A stretch of 64,000 nucleotides of DNA from Ceratopteris richardii (Eukaryota; Streptophyta; Polypodiopsida; Polypodiales; Pteridaceae), in assembly GCA_020310875.1 (NCBI GenBank), contig CM035417.1, positions 107,947,104 through 108,011,103 on the forward strand. The letters run 5' to 3'. Shown piece by piece: positions 43,730-55,112 of the stretch. The translations under genes and the position numbers were made by a program. The notes beneath the pieces are model-generated. The model had not been told where the DNA came from. It saw nothing but the letters and a program-made list of their open reading frames with translations, and made no database searches. How positions within the stretch are numbered: position 1 is the stretch's first letter; each line of letters opens with the position of its first letter.

Positions 43730-44540
43730 CAAAAACTTAAATCTTCTCGAGTGCCACGATGCTAAACGCCAAAGAAAGTACGTACAAAGCAATGGAGAGT
43801 GCCACGAAAGAAAGTTCTCACACAGATAATCTCTGACCGCCTGAAGAGCACTGCGCCGCCACCACATGGCACGGCCTGACAGGCCGACTTCGACTCGATC
43901 ACGCCACACAGAAGACGACGGCGAACCAACTATTAACAGAACAGCACGCAATTTAATGACTATGGCTGCCTCGAGACCAGAGTAGGGCTGTCAATCGCGC
44001 CACTGTCGGAGCACGCCATTCAATCGACCACGCGGTACCAATCGCGTTGCCTCGAGATTCCCGCCACACCCATCAGGTCAATCAATCGCCACACCCATCA
44101 GGTCAATCAATCGCCAGTCAAACAGTCGCCGCGATGGACAGATTTCGAGCCCCGGTCAATCGGTCGTGAAACTTGCTGTCGATCGCGACCGATACCTCGC
44201 CAGTCAATCGCCACCAGCCAGTCGCCGCGATGGACAGACTTCGAGCCCCGGTCAATCAGTCGTGAGACTTGCTGTCGATCGCGACCGATACCTCGCCAGT
44301 CAATCAGTCGTCGAATCCTTCACCAGACAGTCGTCGAATCCTCCACTATGATTTTGGCTGTTCAGCTACGTCTTTAGCTCAAGTCGCACGAAATCCTTGA
44401 GAGTCACCACACCAACGGAGCGTTATCACTTCAAGCAGCTCCGTCATGACCACACCAGCAGATTCGTCACCTCAAGCAGCTCCGGTCCACGCATTCCGAC
44501 TCATCAATCTACGCTGTTGTTTACGAGTCCATATCTTACG
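43730..44540. repeat. GC-richer block with tandem repeats
   Basis: Composition changes sharply to CG-containing words. A 25-base unit (CGCCACACCCATCAGGTCAA...) is repeated at about 44063 and 44088. A 96-base unit beginning GTCGCCGCGATGGACAGA is repeated at 44125-44220 and 44221-44306 with about four differences, and shorter CAATCAGTCGTCGAATCC echoes follow. It lies upstream of the LINE in LINE orientation, so it could be a tandem-repeat promoter/5' UTR or an unrelated minisatellite. Both are inference. Confidence 0.7.
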
Positions 44541-45284
44541 TATGCTTAATTGTTTGGCCTCAATGATACCATTGAAACTTGATACCTTATGATCAATCAT
44601 CGTATGCAAAACTATAGAACTAGTATTGAATGTTTCTATGACTTTAGAGATTTGATTAATTTTCTAAGTCAAAGTTGATATTATTTCAAGTTTTGTTTCA
44701 ACAGACGCATTTAGTCTAGTTTCCATATCCTAAAAATGATTATCTTATTTTGATTTCATCTTTCAAAAAACAACTTTAATTAACGCAATTAGACTAGATT
44801 TTATACTTTGTGTGGTGTTTCTCATGAAGCGTTTTTGCTATGTTGACTTAAGAATTCTAAATAGAAATCTTAATGTATCTCTTTCACGAACTTGTTCCAA
44901 GAAATATTCTCATGGTTATGGATTTTATCAAAACTTTTTGTGAGCCTTTCAAAATATGTGATTAGCATTTTTTTCAAAGAGACCATGAACTTATGCTTGT
45001 TTTTAAAATGCATTTAAACACCTAGTGATGTTCATGCCTATGAATTTCACTTTTCCCTAAGGATATCTTGAACTACCCTAGCCCCTCTCTTTTTAATTAT
45101 AACGTTCTTGAAAAAAAAACTATTACATTTTGTGTTCATGTCCAATTTTTGTTTGAGTTTTTCTATGTTCAATGATGCTTTCTACTTCCATTTTGAGTTG
45201 TGACCTTTGATGCACCAAACATTCACTAATGATTTGTGCTAATATATTAAAAGAGGATGTTCAACATGCCAAAAAAAAAAAACA
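44541..45284. other. No gene seen
   Basis: AT-rich sequence without a supported frame or repeat. Confidence 0.4.
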
Positions 45285-46265
45285 CGAAGAAACAAAAATT
45301 TAGAAACGTAATTGTGGGGCTTTTGAAATGCAACTTAAGATTGCAAAAACTTGAAAACTTATACTTGGAGATGGCATGGGCAAGAGCTTTTAGAAGTTAT
45401 TGAAGGTGAGTGAATGTTTTATTTCTACAAAAATTCACGAATAAATCCTAAATATAGTAAATTCTATGTTAATGATTTGCCAGATTGTGACTACAAATCC
45501 TGAAGGAATGGGTGAAGCAAATAGGTTAAGACCTTTATAATATTCCATGAAGGTGTTGAGGTCTAGGTACACCAAAATAAGTTCTTGAACAAGCAATAGT
45601 TTCTTTGGAATAAGATGGAGACACAAACGCAAAAGAAAAAAACTTGAAACAATATTACATAAGCTTGGCTCGATTGAGTGGAATGAATCACTTCGGGTTC
45701 AAATGATGTGAAACTGCAAACTCGCCTAGATTGATTCCAACTTAGAATGCTTGTCCAATCTATCATCAAGTTGCGAAGAAAGGCATCAATATGTTATGAA
45801 ATGATAGATTATTAGTGTTGTTTAAAATATGTATATATAATGACTATTTGTTTTAGAGAAGAGATGCAAATAGCCACTATCTCCCTGATGTGAGGGATGC
45901 TAAATTCTTGCAAAGATAGATGCAAAATATGTTTTCTCATTTTGACCTTGTGAAAACACACAGCTTCATATCATTTCCAAGCAAATGGAGAAATAGAGAG
46001 TTTCGAAATGTCTTGTGCACAATGTAGAAGAAGATAGTTTACAATGGAAGGTGTGATTGGGAAAATACACGTCATCATGTTATTTGAAAGTATTGTGTGG
46101 TGTACTAGCTAACTATATGTGCCACATCCTTCAATCTCATTTATAGATAAAATTTATACCTCAATAGATAGGATCAAGATATATGTGACAAGAAGAAACT
46201 ACATAACTCTAGAATCCCATCTTGTGCACATCTTTATTTCCACATCTGAAAAAACAAAGTGGAGT
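45285..46265. repeat. Unclassified ~0.96-kb dispersed repeat, copy 2
   Basis: It matches 34060-35025 in the same orientation from AATTTAGAAACGTAATTGTG-like sequence to CTTTATTTCCACATCTGAAA. The match is high but with many point changes and several 1-10 base indels. The 79-bp direct repeats of copy 1 are absent. Confidence 0.78.
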
Positions 46266-46489
46266 ATTATTCATTGATGAAAAACTCAATGCATAATGAA
46301 TTTATTGTCAATATAGATCTATGGCCTCTCAATCTTAAGAGAAGAAGCCCCAAATAGCAAAAATCTCTAAGCATCCAAATATTCCCAAAATGTTCTTTCT
46401 AGGCTTTATTCCTCGTAGGAAACTCTTATATTGTCTCTCATAGAGAACCACAACAAGAAAAAGCATTTGGAAAGTTCTTGTAAATTTCC

Positions 46490-47014
46490 TCTTATTGGAG
46501 GGGCGCTTTCCCCAAATTTGGCACTAATTGTGAATGGAAGCTCAAGTCTTTGTGAAATAATCTACAATGCAATATTCTGTGGGCACATATGCCAAACTCA
46601 TCTCTCCAATAGAGAACCTCTCCCTCACATAATAATAGCGCACCTTTGTATGCTTTGTGCAAACATGGAACACATGGTTCCTTGCAAGTGTCATGTGATT
46701 TGATTGTCAGTAAACATGGTTCTGGCAGAATACTTACCAACACCCAAATGAAGAAAAATGCATCTAAGCCACACAAACTCAAAGTTCACTACGAAAGCTT
46801 CCCTATACTCAACCTCACAACTAGGAGTGACTATCATAGGATACTTCTTGCTCACTGAATATATGGTTGAGCTACCAAGCATGAAGCAAAAACCATTGGT
46901 GGACATACGAGTGTCATAGCAACCAATCAAGCTAGAGTAATAAAAATGCATGTAAATATAGAGGTAATGATCCCCCTTGGGATAAAACAATCCAAGTAGC
47001 TCGGTACCACTCAA
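46490..47014 (-). pseudogene. Copia RNase H fragment (family C-like)
   Basis: The minus strand reads GCYDTRMSTNGFCFMLGSST, SKKYPMIVTPSCEVEYREA, WLRCIFLHLGVGKYSA and FTDNQ (47014-46691). In another frame it continues VRYYYVRERFSIGEMSLAYV and VDYFTKTLS (about 46670-46560). The VRERF...SLAYVP tail matches the family C copy at 24.6 kb, so it is probably the RNase H part missing there. Frameshift and point changes make it non-functional. No LTR is adjacent. Confidence 0.85.
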
Positions 47015-47345
47015 GTAGTGAAAACTAAATATCAGATGAGTTATGCATAACTAAATCAAGCATCCAACAAACTATTCATAAAGAACAACATCAAATGCAT
47101 CTCATAGTTTGAGCTGCAGTTTTATGAATCCTTTGTAATCAATACAAGTACGAGTATTCCTTGATATCTCCCTTCTATCATATGTGGAATATAAATACAG
47201 ATTATGATTCATATTTCTTGATTATTCAATCTTTGTCTGCTACTATAGAATATTGAGGCATACAATCAACTTGTGTGGTTTATTTCTCTATGTGTGAGTA
47301 GCCATTTTCCAAAGTTTTACTTGAATCAGTTAGATAGGATTATTA

Positions 47346-48429
<1,084 letters not shown>

Positions 48430-48500
48430 CTTCTCGATACTTCCCATAAGGTCACCCAATCCCAGTACTACTCCCCCTGGAGCTCGCTTAACCATGTCTG
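48430..48500 (-). pseudogene. 5S rRNA-derived fragment
   Basis: On the minus strand it reads GGTTAAGCGAGCTCC, then GAGTAGTACTGGGATTGGGT and GACCTTATGGGAAGTA. Plant 5S rRNA has AGTTAAGCGTGCTTGGGC, GAGTAGTACTAGGATGGGTG and ACCTCCTGGGAAGT in the same order, covering box A, the intermediate element and box C of the internal Pol III promoter. The 5' third is not recognisable. It is a pseudogene or the head of a 5S-derived SINE; no poly(A) or target duplication was identified. Confidence 0.75.
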
Positions 48501-51500
48501 TCTCTTGCCACTAAGATACAACCTTCTGGTGTCTAAAGAAGGGAAAAGGCTAAGGTTAACATTACCTTGAACATGTTTTGGTCCCTCAAAGCTTCATTCT
48601 TTGCTTTCAAAGCCTGTTTTTGAAGAATTCATAGGGTGTTTTTTGAAGCCATTTTGGAGTACTTTCGTGCATAAGTCTCTTCACATAGATTCAACAACAT
48701 CAAGAAGAGTGTAATTTGTACTTCTCCAAAATTAATTATTCACCTTGGGGCCGTTTTTTCAGCCACACTCATAAAACTATAGGTTTTCCTGAAGGTTTTC
48801 ACTTATGATGAGAGCAGCCACTCCAAATTTATGCAGGTTTTTGAACCTAAACAATAGAGTTGACAAACATTTGTAGGTGTTTTTGGCTAGTTTTTGGGCT
48901 ATGCATTCAGCTTTTCTGTGTAATTTTACTGCATGTATTGAGCACATATGTTGATACAATTAAGCCCAAGCCTATATACTCGATCACCTCACATAAGCTT
49001 GATTTATTGGCATAAAACTTGGAAGGCTTCATATGATCAAACTCTTGTAATTCTACTTCACATTTACTTTTGTAAAAGTGAAATATACCCACGAGGAGTA
49101 AGGAAGCACACAATCTCGTATCATTTGGTAGTTGAATGAAGAGAGAATCAGTGCTTTACTTTAGCATTGATGTTTAGGTAGAGATTTGAATTTGAATTCT
49201 AATCCTTTGGCTCCAATAATAACTATAAAAGGAGGACATGAAAGGCCTGTGACCATCTCGAGATCAAAGATCATTCTTTATATAATTTCATTGAGAAGAG
49301 GAGCTCATCTCATAGCTCACTCACTTCTCACTCATTGCAAAATGGTTGATTACCAATGTCATTGTACTTTTACATGATCATTTCTTCTTATTCTCATTTC
49401 TCTATCATAACTCCAACAGAATAGTGATCTTGTCATAGCTTTTTCTCATTCTATAGTTGATCATTTCCTATGATGTAAAGCATGATAGATCTAGCATAAT
49501 GTCTACTTTAATCCTACAAAATTTCTTTGATAGTACTTTTCTTAATCGTCAGATATAAGCTCGTCTTTACTCACCAATCTACACACTGTCACAACCCGTA
49601 AATGTCAGGTTGCATGTATCATTCGCTAAACCTATTTCTCTGCATATAGTCCATCATTTTTTATTATATCAATCATGAGTGGTAGCTTGTTAAGCTTATT
49701 AGAGTTCCCCAAAAGGAATTTAGTTAATTACTCCTGTCCTTGAAGAATGGACCAAAACACTGAATAGGTGTATCAACCAAAATAGCAAGTTTTGGACCTT
49801 GGATTATATTTCAACTTATCTATTTTGCTCCTACCATTAGTGGATCATCTTCCAAGCAACATATGTGATTAATTATGCTTATTAGCTAGCTAAAGAATCC
49901 CACAACACTCTTTAGCCATCAAAGTCTTGCATTCTTCTTGCACATAGTGAACCAATGATTTCGAATAAAGTGTAGATGAGGACTCAGGAATATGCATTCT
50001 TATCTTTTATTTTAGCAATCTAGTCAATTTAGGAAGGTGAGCTCTAGGCACAATAATAGGGCGTAAATTACAAGCTAGGTGTGGAATTGTGAAAATGATC
50101 ATTGAAGTAACATGCTTAGGATCTCCATAGACTATTGTGTGTGGTGCTAAAGTGAAATCTTTACTATGCTTTTGTATGTTTCAGTTTAATTTATTTACTG
50201 AGGTTTAGGCTTAGGCACCTCTCATTTTGATGGTCCATCCCTAGCACTTATGCATTTGAAATGCCTTTCCTATTGATGTGCTAGGCGATGAACCTCCACT
50301 TTTAACTATCTTTTAATGAACAAATAAACCATCGGTCATATCTTCATCTTTGAGTCATGGTTCTAACTCTTTTCGTTGAGACTCTTCTAACATATCTGTG
50401 AAGATTTGTTGCTTGGCCAGTTTTAAGGCCGTCCTATCTACAATGAGTTTCAATGGCTTTGTCCATTCATGTTATCTAAGCAAAAGAGTTTTCTTTCACC
50501 TAAAAATATTTGTCAATGTGAAGAAGATTGTTTCCCAAAACATCTCAATGATATGTTAAGTTTCTGCCATTGACCTAATCAAACTTCTTGAATTTTATTT
50601 ATCTCTTTGAATCTCGGACCATTATTTGAGCCCCTTCAAGCATATTGCATGCATCAATATTTGCTTGGGGTGGATCTAACCGAATGCACGACTTGGCAAT
50701 GACATTGAACTCAATGTGAAACTCATTCCTCAGCATCACAAGTCTTACGAGTTGGCTACTCACTTGGCATTGGAGAGAGTGTTCGTCCAAAATTCCTCAA
50801 GAAGTTTTATCACGGCTACCTCAAGGTAAGACGAGCTAGAGGGTGTTCTTCATGAAGTGCATTTTTACATTTTTCTACTTTCTACTTTATCTGAGGTAAA
50901 TGATATGATGTCAAATTTCAAACATCAATGAATCCGGAAGATTATAGATTTTATCAAATCTAATAGGTGGAATTTAATGTCTTAAATGCAACCTCGTATT
51001 GACACTATTTTGATCAACTTGTGGACCAATATGGATTGCGATTAGTTACTGAGAAAGATATGTTTATGCAAATCTTGAATGGCTTTATAGAAGAGCAGAT
51101 TTGATTGAAAGTAGTGGAAACTTTATCTTTGGAAAAGTTTAAGAAACAAATCTTAACTCAATTTGCATATGAAGACTATAGTTAAAATAATAAGGCAACA
51201 ATCATAAGATGGGTGGGTTGAGTATCTTGAAAGTTACATCCATGTCTCACAATGTTGGACTAAGTTTGAAGTTAAATTTAATACTATCATGTTAATTCAA
51301 ATTGTATCCATTATCATTTAGAGTGAAAAAACAAAACTGATTGGGAAGATATGAGTGTCGAGTTCAGAACGTTTGAAAGCTACAGGAATGTCTCTACCAT
51401 TGCATTACTATCTAAAATCAATGAAGATTTAAAAGATGATCTAAAACGTAATATACTATTGCTAACAAGTTTTTAGGATAGTGCAAAGTCAATTCACAAA

Positions 51501-51631
51501 ACTCTCGCCAACAGAATCAAATCTTGTACGTTTCCCAACAGGCACATCGCTTTACGTATTGCAATTACAACACAAATCATCAATCTTATAATTACCTTTA
51601 TGATAGGAAAACATATTCTTTCAACTCATAG
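48501..51631. other. No recognised gene over about 3 kb
   Basis: There are several short open frames without motifs, including 63 codons on the minus strand at 50790-50599. An LTR-like promoter word (ACTATAAAAGGAGG, near 49214) follows a TTTGAATTTGAATTC context that also appears near 2116, so a solo LTR around 49.1-49.4 kb is possible but its ends were not found. Confidence 0.3.
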
Positions 51632-51680
51632 AGGTGAGAGGCCCAACCACCCGGACAAGCGGCCTGCGACACGATCATGG
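51632..51680 (-). repeat. SINE head fragment
   Basis: It shares GAGGCCCAACCACCCGGACA and ACACGATCATGG with the SINE at 52921-53224. This is the A-box region and 5' end only, without B box or tail. It lies 1.5 kb away in the same orientation. Confidence 0.65.
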
Positions 51681-51892
51681 AGTTGCAAAAATTGTTGATA
51701 GAACCTTAGATGCTAGTGATGTTGAACTCATCAGAACTCATAAGAGCTTTCAGACCTAGCACTGCAAAACGTCACTCTCATGGTATGGATGGATAGATGG
51801 AATAACAGACTCCTTTGATGCTACAATTCGTTGCTTTTCTAAGATATGATCATAATAGCTAAAGTTGTCATCGACCAAGAAAAGAGTTTTAT
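51681..51892. other. No gene seen
   Basis: Short spacer between the SINE fragment and the GAUT fragment. Confidence 0.3.
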
Positions 51893-52415
51893 CTAACATC
51901 GTTTAAACTTATGAAATGAAGAAGCATTCAACAGTTTGAAATCATCAAGATTTTCAACATGCACAATTGCTTTCCTGGGTGGATTGGCAATGAATCCCAT
52001 CTTCATTGTAGCAAAATTAGGTTTATTTGAGACAATGTGGAGATCATGTTTCTCTTGCTTCTTTGCATATTGGATTGTTGAATCTCCCACTACAGCAGCT
52101 GCAATTACATTATCTGAAAACAATGCACAATGATATTGACTGGGATCTTGAAGATTTTTGAGATTTACATGGATCTTCGAATCTTTAGAGCATGAGACAA
52201 ACTCGGATGTCAGAAGCATTGACAAACAATGCATCCTTTTGGTGTTGTCTTTGCTAATAATTTTCGACGAACAATACTTTTCCTTTTCAAGGCAGTAGCT
52301 TGATCATCGACAACATGTATCATTGCCCTCAAAGTTCTAGCTATAGCCTTGTAGTCATAACGATACCTTCTTGTAATTGACGAAGCCTGGCCCATTTTGC
52401 CTTAATCCCATTGAT
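51893..52415 (-). pseudogene. GAUT (galacturonosyltransferase, GT8) fragment, copy 1
   Basis: Minus-strand frames give MGQA, then YDYKAIARTLRAMIHVVDDQ, LKRKSIVRRKLLAKTTPKG (52395-52210). After a one-base shift they give HCLSMLLTSEF, HVNLKNLQDPSQYHCALFSD, NVIAAAVVGDSTI, EKHDLHIVSNKPNFATMKMG, FIANPPRKAIVHVENLDDFK and LLNAS (52234-51893). This order matches plant GAUT enzymes (for example YDCKLVTRKLRAM, AAKTIPKGLHCLSMRL, YHYALFSDNVLAASVVVNST, NPPGKATIHVENVDEF), which add galacturonate to pectin in the Golgi. The DxD catalytic part is absent. The fragment is contiguous without an intron over about 170 residues. It is a broken, probably retro-copied or captured piece. Confidence 0.88.
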
Positions 52416-52907
52416 AACCACAAATACATCACATATTTGAATTGAACAAACAAGTAGATCGCTTTTTGATGTCGTTTAATCCAATCTTATATATAGGGTT
52501 AGCGGATCACTTTGATATTCGCCACCCTCCAAATGTGCACAACATCGAGATGGGCCACCCAAATAAAAAATCATTAAGTGATATCGAATTTCGTTTAAGG
52601 GAATCAAAGAATTTTCAAAATTTTATTTAATAATGTCGAAAGGATCGGTACACAGAATTGGCAGATCAAGTCAACTACTTAGTTCAATGGCTCAGAGAGG
52701 GTGATTTTTAGCAACACATGAAATAGAGAGATAACTCCAAGGAACTTGATGAGATAATGTTCCAAAGAAAATTTTTCATATGGTCAAGAGGTTAGGCAAC
52801 ATAACTCATCTACAGTAAAAGACACCCAAATCATATGGCCTAAGAAAAGACATGTATGGAAAGAGAGGCAAAAGAAGTATCAGCGCTCTACATACTGATG
52901 GACAAGT
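52416..52907. other. No gene seen
   Basis: No motif in the 62-codon frame at 52442-52630. A faint echo of the GA-block word TTTTAGCAACACATGAAATA occurs near 52710. Confidence 0.35.
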
Positions 52908-52920
52908 GATCATGGATGAT

Positions 52921-53224
52921 TTTTTTTAAATCCAGGTTTTGCGGAAGCCTACTCCTCCAGGCTTTAACTTTTGAAATTGCAACTGTACAAGGAAGGGCAT
53001 AGTACCCATGGGACCCCCCTTATCCCACAAGAATAGGGGTTTATATAGTTGGGTAAAATTGTGGTCGCAACTACCATGGGGCAAGACAAACAGTGGCACA
53101 CAAGCCACAAGATACAACTTTCCATGTTAAACATGTCCCTTACATGTTGTCGGTGGGGGTTGAACCCTCGCCCCCATCTCAAGAGGCCAGAGGCCCAACC
53201 ACCCGGACAAGCGTCTTAGGACAC
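52921..53224 (-). mobile_element. tRNA-derived SINE with LINE-like tail
   Basis: A 304-bp minus-strand SINE. The Pol III A box TGTCCGGGTGGTT (53209-53197) resembles the Ser/Leu tRNA A box GGCCGAGTGGTT. The B box GGTTCAACCCC (53166-53156) follows after 30 bases. The 3' end is a short A-run (T7 on the plus strand at 52921). It is flanked by a 13-bp direct repeat, GATCATGGATGAT (52908-52920 and 53225-53237). The 3' third (CCCATGGGACCCCCC, TTATCCCACAA, AGCCTACTCCTCC) resembles the 3' end of the LINE at 38027-38125, so the LINE machinery may have mobilised it. The exact 5' end is uncertain by a few bases. Confidence 0.85.
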
Positions 53225-53237
53225 GATCATGGATGAT

Positions 53238-53639
53238 AACCCAAAGAAGACATATAAGCAATAAAAGTTGATAAAAGTTGCACAAATTGTTTGTTCCATA
53301 GCAATACAATATTCTTTATTTGCTTTTTATGTATATGTCAATGTCAAAAATTTGCACAGATGAACAGTGTCTGAGTAGTGGCAAAAAATTAAATCAAAGT
53401 GAATCATCAAAAATCTAAGTAGAAACAAAGTCTGTTGAATTTGGTCATGCTACTTTAGAATAATTTAAGTATCGCGATCGTAGAGAGAGTATAAATATCA
53501 ACATGAGCTTGATCTCGACTCAACTTCAATTTACAACTATCAAAGTTGGCATATAATTTCAGAACATGCAATCCAATTGAGATGGAGAGGGGATGGAAGT
53601 GGGAATAGGTAATGTGGATGCAAAGTCAATGTCTATCAA
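53238..53639. other. No gene seen
   Basis: Spacer between the SINE and the transposase relic. The minus strand may hold a further decayed part of the transposase, but I could not recognise it. Confidence 0.35.
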
Positions 53640-54780
53640 AAATTGGCCATAACTTTGGTTTCTAGTTTTGATCTTTCAAATCATTCCTTGATGCTATGGT
53701 ATTTTTTAGTCCAAGAAGATGTTGCCATAGTGAAAAACCAATATTCTTGAATCTATGCATAGGATCAAGAACATGACATACTTTTAACTCTTTCCAATAA
53801 TCCAAAGAATACCATATTGATATCTTCTCTACGAGTGCCAATTTTCCTTTACCTCTCTTCACATACTCGGTATCTTCATCATTATTGAAGATTTCTGATT
53901 TTGGATATATCAAAGGTCCATCTATCCATTTTTTATACCAATCCATAGGCGTCATATCGATGTGGAAGATAAATATCTCTGTTGAGATTCTTACTATAGA
54001 TTGATCTCAACCAATCACCATAATATGGACAAGCTTCATAACCCTTAGTAGATATTATTGGATCATGAAAAGGATAAAAATATATTTAGATTAAATCACA
54101 TTTATTTGTATGCATATTGAATAAAAAAATTACATCAATACTTGCACAAACACCATATCCTAGAAAATCATGAATACTCTAAGCCACAATACCACGAACC
54201 GTAATATGTCTTTCATTGATGCTTTTTGATACATCAATGACATTAATACCTCTCCATAACTCTTGGAGATCGTCAATGAGAGGATCAAGATATATATTCA
54301 CATCTTTAACTTGTCTTTTTCTTGGGATTAAAAGTGATAGCATTAAATGTTCCTTTTTAATGCTAAGATATGGCGGAAGATTGTAGTTTATGACTACTGC
54401 TAGCCATGTTGATCATTTACTAGATTTCATGGAGAATGGATTAACCCCATCTAATGCAACTCCTAACTTCAGATTCTGTGGATTTTGTGCATATTCAAGC
54501 CATGTAGAATCAATATGTTGAAAAGCAACACTATCGTGAGGAATTTGGATTATTCCATTTTTTCTTTTATGATCATGTCTTCGTGTCAAAAAGCTTTGAT
54601 AATTCAGGGCTTTGAAACATATGTCTAATCCGTAGAGCCAATGGAACATGTCTCAATATCTTTTTTGGGATTTTACCTTCTTCGTCCTTATATCGAGGAG
54701 ATTGACATTTGGGACATGTCAAAGAGTCTGCATATTCATCTCTGACTTGGTAAAAAATTTTCAGATAATAACCTATAAGT
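53640..54780 (-). pseudogene. CACTA (En/Spm) TNP2-like transposase relic
   Basis: Minus-strand frames give CPKCQSPRYK and IPKKILRHVPLALRIRHMF (54740-54590), then RHDHKRKNGIIQIPHDSVAF and LKLGVALDGVNPFSMKSSK (54590-54413). Near-continuous decayed frames follow (YNLPPYL, LSLLIP, DPLIDDLQELW). Last comes KGKLALVEKISIWYSLDYWK, ELKVCHVLDPMHRFKNIG and NDLKDQN (53900-53662). This is the order of Transposase_21/TNP2 proteins (CPVCGE, RLGLATDGFNPF, YWKSLxVRHNLDVMHIEKNV). There are several stops and shifts. No CACTA terminal repeats or TNPA-like gene were found. The N-terminal side ends at a TATG microsatellite. Confidence 0.9.
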
Positions 54781-54825
54781 TCATAAAAAAAAGACATATT
54801 AATAAAAATAAATAAATAAATATAC

Positions 54826-55112
54826 ATATATATATATATGCATAAAATTTTGTATATGTGTATGCTTATGTTTATGTGTATGTGGATGTGTATATGCATG
54901 TGCATGCATATACATATGCGTATGTGTATATGTATGTATGTGTGTATCTATGTTTTATAGGTGTATATGTATGTATATGTACGTATGCATATGTGTATGC
55001 ATATATGTATGTGTATGTATGTATATATGTGTATGTATGTATGTATGTGTATGTATGTATGAATGTGTATGTATGTATGTAAATGTATATATGCATGTGT
55101 AGCTGTGTATAT
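54826..55112. repeat. TATG/TATA-rich microsatellite
   Basis: Irregular GTAT/TATG tetranucleotides with short TA runs over nearly 300 bases. Open frames on both strands are Tyr-Val or His-Thr repeats. Confidence 0.92.

Noticed and set aside
47060..47260. Gypsy RT-like words (CIDYKGFIKLQLK) on the minus strand next to the copia RNase H piece
   Set aside because: Only one short motif resembles the CIDYRxLNK block of gypsy RT; no neighbouring RT motifs follow, so it is not called.
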